Part shown: piece by piece, positions 1-3,629 of the stretch | How positions within the stretch are numbered: position 1 is the stretch's first letter | Layout of the letters: each line of letters opens with the position of its first letter | NCBI GenBank assembly: GCA_015231665.1 | Contig: JADGBD010000131.1 | Location: 1 to 5,466 of the forward strand | Direction: 5' to 3' | Length of the DNA: 5,466 bases | Origin: Gammaproteobacteria bacterium | GTDB taxonomy: Bacteria; Pseudomonadota; Gammaproteobacteria; Chromatiales; Chromatiaceae | Translations under genes and position numbers: made by a program | The notes under the pieces: generated by a model | What the model was told of the DNA's origin: nothing | The model's database searches: none | Seen by the model: the letters and a program-made list of their open reading frames with translations, nothing else

Positions 1-521
1 ACCCGTTCGGCGCGCTTCTTGAATGCCACCATGGCCTGATCGATGAGCTCATCGGTGGTGCTGTCCACCAGCTGATCGGATACCGAATAGTGGATCGATT
101 CGACGTTGAGATCAGACTGCAGCTTGCCGATCAACAGACCCAGGTGGGTGGGGTCGTTGCTCTGCAGCTCGAGGGATTGACGCACCCGCCAGCCCTCCAC
201 CCGCTGCTCTTTATAGATGGGATTGCTGCTGTAGCCGAGGGTGCGGGCCTTGATCCCCTCCTCGTTCTTCGCCAGGTCCATCGCCAGGGCCACGCGCTGG
301 TTGACCGCGTCCGCCAGGCGGGCGGTGTCCAGGCCTTCTTCCTCGGCAAAGAGCACCGCCTGGAGCTTTTCCTGACGCACATCGGCCTGGGTGGTGACAG
401 ACAGCATCACCCGATCATAGTGGTTCGGCTCGGCCGCCTGCAGGCCAAAGGCGGCGCAGAGCAGCAGGGGCAGGGCTAGATGCAAGACTGGGGGCAAGGC
501 TGGGTGCTTGGCTCGGTTCAT
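1..521 (-). CDS. SIMPL (DUF541) domain secreted protein, C-terminus beyond the left edge
   Basis: Minus-strand reading frame starting at the ATG at 521-519 and still open at base 1, so about 173 residues are visible and the end is missing. Residues 1-30 form a signal peptide: basic start (MNRAKH), hydrophobic LHLALPLLLCAAFG, and a likely cleavage site at LQA-AEP. The single Cys at 22 is not in a lipobox context, so a soluble periplasmic protein is more likely than a lipoprotein. The mature part reads as a SIMPL domain, the family of E. coli YggE: an opening strand (DRVMLSVTTQADV), a long helix (about 65-85), then GYSSNPIY, VEGWRVRQSLELQSND and HLGLLIGKLQ, matching the family pattern of an aromatic/proline hinge followed by a strand and a helix. 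The biochemical role of SIMPL proteins is poorly defined; envelope stress has been proposed. The start is fixed by AAGGAG at 530-535 and by a 4-base ATGA overlap with the upstream gene. It is the last visible gene of a four-gene operon. Confidence 0.87.
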   Translation of the reverse strand, partial: MNRAKHPALPPVLHLALPLLLCAAFGLQAAEPNHYDRVMLSVTTQADVRQEKLQAVLFAEEEGLDTARLADAVNQRVALAMDLAKNEEGIKARTLGYSSNPIYKEQRVEGWRVRQSLELQSNDPTHLGLLIGKLQSDLNVESIHYSVSDQLVDSTTDELIDQAMVAFKKRAER

Positions 522-1777
522 TTGGTTTGCTCCTTCACAATATCGTCAGCGGTGCCGGCCTCTTTGTCCGGACCAGCGGAAATCAGATTGTAACCCGTCT
601 CGGTGACCTGCAACTGCAGAATCCCGCCCCAGGGGTCCTGCCAATCCATCTCGCTGATACCCATGTCGGTCTGCAGCGCAGTCTTGATCTGCTCGGCGGT
701 CACCGCCTTGCGGGCGCTGTCGCGGAACTGGTCCTGCCAAGTGGAAATGGAGCTGCTCAGGCTATTGAAGCGGGCTTGCAGCTCCTCCTGCTGCAGGGCG
801 AGAAACATGCTGTTGTCCACCTTGACCGGCTGGGGCTTGGGCGCGGCTTTGGGCGCCGCCGCGGCAACCGGGGCCGGCTCAGGTTCGGCGAGGAAGACAA
901 AGTAGCCGCCAGCGGCAAGGGCCAGCACCAGCAGACCACCGGCGATGGGCAGCAGCAGCTTATTCGCCGTTGCCTTGCTCGACTCCTCCTTGAGCTGGCC
1001 CAACTGGCCCGGCCGCTTGAAGCTGGGAGCGGTCGAAGCCTGAGGCAGCATGCCACCCACCCCGCCACCGCCACCGGAGACCTCACCGCTGACATCACCG
1101 ATGTTCAGGTTCTCGCCGTCCTCCTCGTGCTTCTGCGCTGGTGGCGGCGGCGGCGCGGGCGGTGGAGCCTGAATCGGCGCAGGAGCCGGGGCCGGGGCCA
1201 TTGCCGAAGCAGGCGCAGGCGCTGGCTCAAACTCCAGCTCCAGTGAGGCGGGCTTGACCTCCACAGGTTCGAGCATTTCCAGGCTCATGGCGGACTCGGG
1301 CTCGTCCGTAGTGAATTGCAGGTCTTCGACCTGGATCGGCTGCGGTTCCGGTTCCGGTTCTGGTTCTGATTTTGCGACGGGCGGCATCCGCCCCAGGTCC
1401 TGCGACGGTGGCTCCACGTCCACCAGTTCCAGCGAGAAATCGTCGTCCAGGCCCCCAACTTCCGGCTTGGCCGGTGGCGGCAGTGGCGCGGGGGCCAGAT
1501 CGGCGGCAGGGCTGTCATCCACCAGCTCCAGGGTAAAGCCCAGATCCGGCACCTCTTCCAACTCGGCCTCGGCGCCGGTATTGCGCAGCCGGTCTATGAC
1601 CTTCTCGGCGGTGTCCAGATCCAGCTTCTTCTTCAGCACCGTGGGGCTGCCGTTGAAGTAGGTGCGGCCGGTCTCCATGGGGATATGGAAGGTATCGGAG
1701 AGAAACTGCGCGGCCAGATCGGGCGATCGCCCCGCCAATAGCTTGCCGGTCAATTTGACGTAATACTCATCGCTCAT
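518..1777 (-). CDS. Single-span membrane protein with acidic Pro-rich linker and GspG-like periplasmic tail
   Basis: A 419-residue protein whose function is not known to me. Domains in order: residues 3-78 form a compact alpha/beta domain (YYVKLTGKLL, then FNGSPTVLKKKLDLDTAEKV, then GAEAELEEV). It resembles the small domain at the N-terminus of various proteobacterial membrane proteins, in which a G-P-V-K-K-L core precedes a helix ending in GAEA. Residues 79-270 are a low-complexity acidic, Pro/Ala-rich linker with EP repeats (138-147), AP and poly-Pro runs (184-215) and a Gly run (235-242). Residues 274-296 form one membrane helix, with lysines just before it predicting N-in, C-out. Residues 320-419 are periplasmic, with a helical part and then DPWGG and SAGPD-x3-GTADDI, a signature of the C-terminal calcium loop of type II secretion pseudopilin GspG. 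There is no prepilin cleavage motif, so it is not itself a pseudopilin. GAGGTG at 1783-1788 and the 4-base overlap with the NfeD gene support the start. Reading frame certain; domain assignment for the tail moderate. Confidence 0.88.
   Translation of the reverse strand: MSDEYYVKLTGKLLAGRSPDLAAQFLSDTFHIPMETGRTYFNGSPTVLKKKLDLDTAEKVIDRLRNTGAEAELEEVPDLGFTLELVDDSPAADLAPAPLPPPAKPEVGGLDDDFSLELVDVEPPSQDLGRMPPVAKSEPEPEPEPQPIQVEDLQFTTDEPESAMSLEMLEPVEVKPASLELEFEPAPAPASAMAPAPAPAPIQAPPPAPPPPPAQKHEEDGENLNIGDVSGEVSGGGGGVGGMLPQASTAPSFKRPGQLGQLKEESSKATANKLLLPIAGGLLVLALAAGGYFVFLAEPEPAPVAAAAPKAAPKPQPVKVDNSMFLALQQEELQARFNSLSSSISTWQDQFRDSARKAVTAEQIKTALQTDMGISEMDWQDPWGGILQLQVTETGYNLISAGPDKEAGTADDIVKEQTK
1223..1540 (-). 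repeat. Degenerate LELVD-type short motif repeats in the acidic linker
   Basis: Within the linker of the 419-residue protein, four related short motifs recur: GFTLELVDD (residues 80-88), DFSLELVDV (113-121), AMSLEMLEP (163-171) and PASLELEFE (177-185). Each has the form aromatic/hydrophobic-S/T-L-E-L/M followed by acidic residues, separated by Pro-rich spacers. Such repeats in a disordered cytoplasmic linker often act as docking peptides for a partner protein; this function is inferred. Confidence 0.5.
1337..1366 (-). repeat. In-frame hexanucleotide Glu-Pro microsatellite
   Basis: The plus strand shows GGTTCCGGTTCCGGTTCTGG, a six-base repeat that encodes alternating Glu-Pro (residues 138-145) before QP. 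Because the unit is a multiple of three, gain or loss of copies would change linker length without a frameshift. Confidence 0.6.
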
Positions 1778-2229
1778 TGTGCCACCTCGATCTTTTCCAC
1801 CTGCAGGATCACCCCATCCACCCCGATCACCCGCACCCGGGTGCCGGCCGGGCAGTCGTCACCTTCCACCTTCCAGCTGCTGTCGTCCACCCGGATCTTG
1901 CCGTAGCCGTTGACTATGGGGGCGTCCAGGGTAAAGGTGCGGTCCAGGTACTGCTCGCCGCGCCGATTGAGATGGGGCTGATCGGTGGCTATGGGGTTGC
2001 GGTCCAGGTAGCGGCGCGAAACGAGAATGCTGGCCAGGCTGAACAGGGCAAAGATCAGCAACTGCCATTCCCAGTTGATGTCTGGCAGGACCAGCAGGAC
2101 CAGACCGACGAGGCCCGCCGCCACCCCCATCCAGAGAAAGAAGGCCGCCGGAGAAAAGATCTCCAGCACCACAAAGACCACCGCCAGCACCCACCAGTGC
2201 CAGTAAGTCATCTGCTCGGCGAATTCCAT
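1774..2229 (-). CDS. ybbJ: NfeD-family inner-membrane protein, YbbJ-like partner of the SPFH protein
   Basis: At 151 residues this matches the short NfeD form (E. coli YbbJ is about 152). It has hydrophobic segments at about 11-25, 28-49 and 53-70, followed by a soluble tail. The tail (about 95-148) is the NfeD OB-fold beta barrel: YLDRTFTLDAPIVNGYGKIRV, then a W in SSWKVEG, then the conserved D-C-P-A-G-T-x-V-x-V turn at 125-134 and a closing strand GVILQVEKIEV. NfeD proteins sit beside SPFH/stomatin genes across bacteria and are thought to bind the SPFH protein through the OB fold, possibly regulating membrane-microdomain assembly or quality control; the exact reaction is unknown. Here the gene directly follows the QmcA-like gene, sharing one base of the TGATG stop/start. 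No strong Shine-Dalgarno is seen (only an AAGAGA-like stretch), consistent with translation coupled to the upstream gene. Its stop overlaps the next start by four bases. The symbol rests on family and context. Confidence 0.92.
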   Translation of the reverse strand: MEFAEQMTYWHWWVLAVVFVVLEIFSPAAFFLWMGVAAGLVGLVLLVLPDINWEWQLLIFALFSLASILVSRRYLDRNPIATDQPHLNRRGEQYLDRTFTLDAPIVNGYGKIRVDDSSWKVEGDDCPAGTRVRVIGVDGVILQVEKIEVAQ

Positions 2230-3152
2230 CAGCGCGTCTCTTTGCTGTTGCTGGCAAAGGCCTGACGGGCGATCTCACCAATCCCGGCGACGCTGCCGAT
2301 GAGGCTGCTGGCTTCCAGCGGCATCATGATGATCTTCTGGTTTTCCGCGCTGGCGATCTGCGCCAGCGCCTCGGTGTATTTCTGCGCGACAAAATAGTTG
2401 ATCGCGGTGATATCACCCTTGGCAATCGCCTCCGAAACCATGGTGGTGGCCTTGGCCTCGGCCTCGGCGAGACGCTCCCGCGCCTCGGCCTCGCGGAAGG
2501 CCGCCTCTTTCTGGCCCTCGGCCTCGAGGATGGCGGACTGCTTCTGCCCCTCCGCCTCCAGAATCGCCGCCTGGCGCTTGCCCTCGGCCTCCAGGATGGC
2601 GGCGCGCTTCTCACGCTCGGCCTTCATCTGCCGGGCCATGGAGTCCACCAGATCCCGCGGCGGGGTGATGTCCTTGATCTCGATGCGGGTCACCTTGACC
2701 CCCCAGGGGGTGGTCGCCTCGTCCACCACAGTGAGCAAGCGGGTGTTGATCTGGTCGCGCTCGGAGAGCACCTCATCCAGATCCATCGAGCCCATCACGG
2801 TACGGATATTGGTGGTGGTGAGATTGAGGATGGCGATCTGCAGCTGATTCACCTCGTAGGCCGCCCGCGCCGCATTGAGCACCTGATAAAACACCACCCC
2901 ATCCACCTGGACCATGGCGTTGTCCTTGGTGATGATCTCCTGCGAAGGCACATCCAGCACCGTCTCCATCATATTCAGCTTGGCGCCGACGGTATCGATC
3001 ACCGGCATGATCAGATTCAGCCCCGGCGTCAGCGTCTTGGTGTAACGCCCGAAGCGCTCGACGGTGTATTCATAGCCCTGGGGCACGCGCTTGACCCCGA
3101 GAATGACTATAATCACCGCCAGCACCACCAACGCAATGACAAACTCACCCAT
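2229..3152 (-). CDS. qmcA: SPFH/band 7 (stomatin-like) membrane protein, QmcA family
   Basis: A 307-residue protein, close to E. coli QmcA (305). It has an N-terminal membrane helix (MGEFVIALVVLAVIIVILG, residues 1-19), then the SPFH domain: VPQGYEYTVERFGRYTKTL, TPGLNLIMPVIDTV, LDVPSQEIITKDNAMVQVDG, and helix-rich IKDITPP (about 159-165). After it come an Ala/Glu-rich coiled coil of 11-residue repeats (184-238) and a C-terminal segment ending EIARQAF. SPFH proteins form large ring or cage oligomers on membranes and in E. coli associate with FtsH; QmcA is a multicopy suppressor of ftsH/htpX defects. An in-frame ATG at 3185 would add 11 residues, but the ATG at 3152 is preferred because GAGGGGGAG lies five bases upstream and the membrane helix then starts at once, as in the family. 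First gene of the operon; no convincing promoter was seen upstream of it. Confidence 0.94.
   Translation of the reverse strand: MGEFVIALVVLAVIIVILGVKRVPQGYEYTVERFGRYTKTLTPGLNLIMPVIDTVGAKLNMMETVLDVPSQEIITKDNAMVQVDGVVFYQVLNAARAAYEVNQLQIAILNLTTTNIRTVMGSMDLDEVLSERDQINTRLLTVVDEATTPWGVKVTRIEIKDITPPRDLVDSMARQMKAEREKRAAILEAEGKRQAAILEAEGQKQSAILEAEGQKEAAFREAEARERLAEAEAKATTMVSEAIAKGDITAINYFVAQKYTEALAQIASAENQKIIMMPLEASSLIGSVAGIGEIARQAFASNSKETR
2439..2603 (-). repeat. Five 11-residue (33-base) coiled-coil repeats inside the QmcA-like gene
   Basis: Residues 184-238 of the 307-residue protein divide into five consecutive 11-mers: AAILEAEGKRQ, AAILEAEGQKQ, SAILEAEGQKE, AAFREAEARER and LAEAEAKATTM. The first three are nearly identical, the last two degenerate. 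Hendecad periodicity is typical of the right-handed or straight coiled coil of SPFH proteins that builds the wall of the oligomer. The near identity at protein and DNA level suggests internal duplication, and copy number could differ between strains. Confidence 0.85.
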
Positions 3153-3157
3153 GACCG

Positions 3158-3166
3158 CTCCCCCTC
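3158..3166 (-). promoter_or_regulatory. Ribosome binding site deciding the qmcA start
   Basis: On the minus strand GAGGGGGAG ends five bases before the ATG at 3152. It lies inside the reading frame that would start at the alternative ATG at 3185, for which no comparable site was seen, so the downstream start is preferred. Confidence 0.65.
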
Positions 3167-3243
3167 TGATGATTGATAGCGCCAAAGAATACTGGATTTA
3201 CCCCAATGCGCCCAGAGTTGATCACGCCTTGATCTGGGTAGAA

Positions 3244-3281
3244 GGACGCGGAGGGCGCAAAGAAGCGCAGAGAACGCAGAG
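3244..3281 (-). repeat. Left 38-base arm of CTCTGCG-heptamer repeat, inverted copy
   Basis: Read on the minus strand this copy matches the two copies at 3433-3470 and 3476-3513 at 35 of 38 positions; the three differences are all C/T changes. It lies in inverted orientation to them and forms the outer left arm of a nested inverted-repeat element. Confidence 0.8.
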
Positions 3282-3300
3282 ATTATGTATCGAGCTCTCG

Positions 3301-3345
3301 TTCCCACGCGCTGCGTGGGAATGCAGCAGGTCCGCGCTGCGGACC
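3301..3345 (+). repeat. REP-like two-hairpin unit, copy 1
   Basis: Two adjacent perfect hairpins. The first is TTCCCACGC, loop GCT, GCGTGGGAA (3301-3321, 9-base-pair stem). The second is GGTCCGC, loop GCT, GCGGACC (3329-3345, 7-base-pair stem). A TTCCCACGC...GCGTGGGAA palindrome followed by a GC-rich hairpin resembles widespread noncoding repeats of proteobacteria that I recall as REP/BIME-like; such repeats are often mobilised by RAYT transposases encoded elsewhere. No transposase is in this window. Confidence 0.72.
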
Positions 3346-3377
3346 AGGAACGCCTGAACCTGGCTCAGTCGGCACAT

Positions 3378-3423
3378 GATCCGCAGCGCGGATCGCCCGG
3401 GTTCCCACGCAGCGCGTGGGAAC
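3378..3423 (-). repeat. REP-like two-hairpin unit, copy 2, inverted relative to copy 1
   Basis: GATCCGC, loop AGC, GCGGATC (3378-3394) is followed by GTTCCCACGC, loop AGC, GCGTGGGAAC (3401-3423 when counted with the outer G/C pair). The 21-base large hairpin is the exact reverse complement of copy 1, including the loop, and the smaller hairpin differs from its partner by a compensated pair (GGTCC versus GATCC), so stem pairing is kept. Confidence 0.72.
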
Positions 3424-3432
3424 CAGATAAAC

Positions 3433-3470
3433 CTCTGCGCTCTCTGCGCTCCTTTGCGCCCTCTGCGTCC
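3433..3470 (+). repeat. 38-base CTCTGCG-heptamer repeat, direct copy 1
   Basis: The unit carries four spaced heptamers, CTCTGCG, CTCTGCG, CTTTGCG and CTCTGCG, starting at offsets 1, 10, 20 and 29. It is identical to the next copy and is the inverse partner of the arm at 3244-3281. Confidence 0.85.
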
Positions 3471-3475
3471 CAATA

Positions 3476-3513
3476 CTCTGCGCTCTCTGCGCTCCTTTGC
3501 GCCCTCTGCGTCC
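3476..3513 (+). repeat. 38-base CTCTGCG-heptamer repeat, direct copy 2
   Basis: Identical in all 38 bases to the copy at 3433-3470, with a period of 43 bases and the spacer CAATA. The exact identity suggests a recent duplication of this arm. Confidence 0.85.
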
Positions 3514-3570
3514 TAATTTTGCGTTCGCCCAAGACTGGCGACTGACGGCTATAGCCTGATAGGATAGCGG

Positions 3571-3576
3571 TACAAT
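3571..3576 (+). promoter_or_regulatory. Candidate -10 element of the sensor gene promoter
   Basis: TACAAT matches the TATAAT consensus at five of six positions and lies 53 bases before the start codon. No good -35 hexamer is found 16-18 bases upstream, where the perfect palindrome GGCTATAGCC (3547-3556) sits instead. It could be an activator-dependent promoter or chance. Confidence 0.3.
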
Positions 3577-3606
3577 AAAAACTGCCCGGCAACGGCCTCA
3601 GGCAGT
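3573..3606 (-). terminator. Intrinsic terminator-like hairpin reading on the minus strand
   Basis: On the minus strand ACTGCC (3606-3601) pairs with GGCAGT (3586-3581), with an inner GGC/GCC pairing around a CGTT loop, and is followed directly by TTTTTATT. That is the form of a Rho-independent terminator. On the plus strand the same hairpin lies in the leader of the sensor gene, just before its ribosome binding site, and has no downstream T-tract. It would block antisense transcripts entering from the sensor gene. Confidence 0.5.
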
Positions 3607-3616
3607 AGTGAGGAAC

Positions 3617-3622
3617 GAGGAG
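3617..3622 (+). promoter_or_regulatory. Ribosome binding site of the sensor gene
   Basis: GAGGAG lies seven bases before the ATG at 3630. It supports that start, which is also the one giving a complete signal peptide. Confidence 0.7.
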
Positions 3623-3629
3623 CGGAAGG

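Larger units (their letters stand above)
3153..3629. other. Divergent intergenic region of 477 bases
   Basis: This lies between the minus-strand operon start at 3152 and the plus-strand sensor start at 3630. Both transcripts must start here or in the repeats. From left to right it holds an unassigned stretch (3167-3243), the repeat cluster (3244-3513), and a promoter/leader area for the sensor gene (3514-3629). I see no protein-coding gene in it; the short open frames crossing the repeats are products of the repeated palindromes. Confidence 0.85.

Noticed and set aside
527..1246. A 239-codon plus-strand open frame, and others at 90-479, 1254-1661, 1777-2265 and 2398-2847
   Set aside because: All are antisense to convincing minus-strand genes and show Arg, Leu or Ser-rich translations typical of shadow frames.
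3153..3185. ATG at 3185 as the qmcA start
   Set aside because: It is in frame but would place 11 non-hydrophobic residues before the membrane helix, has no clear ribosome binding site, and would put the strong GAGGGGGAG site inside the gene.
3167..3243. Sigma-70 promoter for the qmcA operon
   Set aside because: Only partial hexamers such as TATTCT on the minus strand were found, with no -35 at acceptable spacing, so no promoter was called.
3244..3513. CRISPR array
   Set aside because: The repeats are palindromic or inverted, with 5-base or irregular spacers, unlike the regular 30-40 base unique spacers of CRISPR.
3091..3592. Several short open frames on both strands with words such as FPRAAWE and SALR
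   Set aside because: These are translations of the TTCCCACGC palindromes and GC-rich hairpins. I recall the same peptides being annotated as hypothetical proteins wherever this repeat occurs, and they are artefacts.
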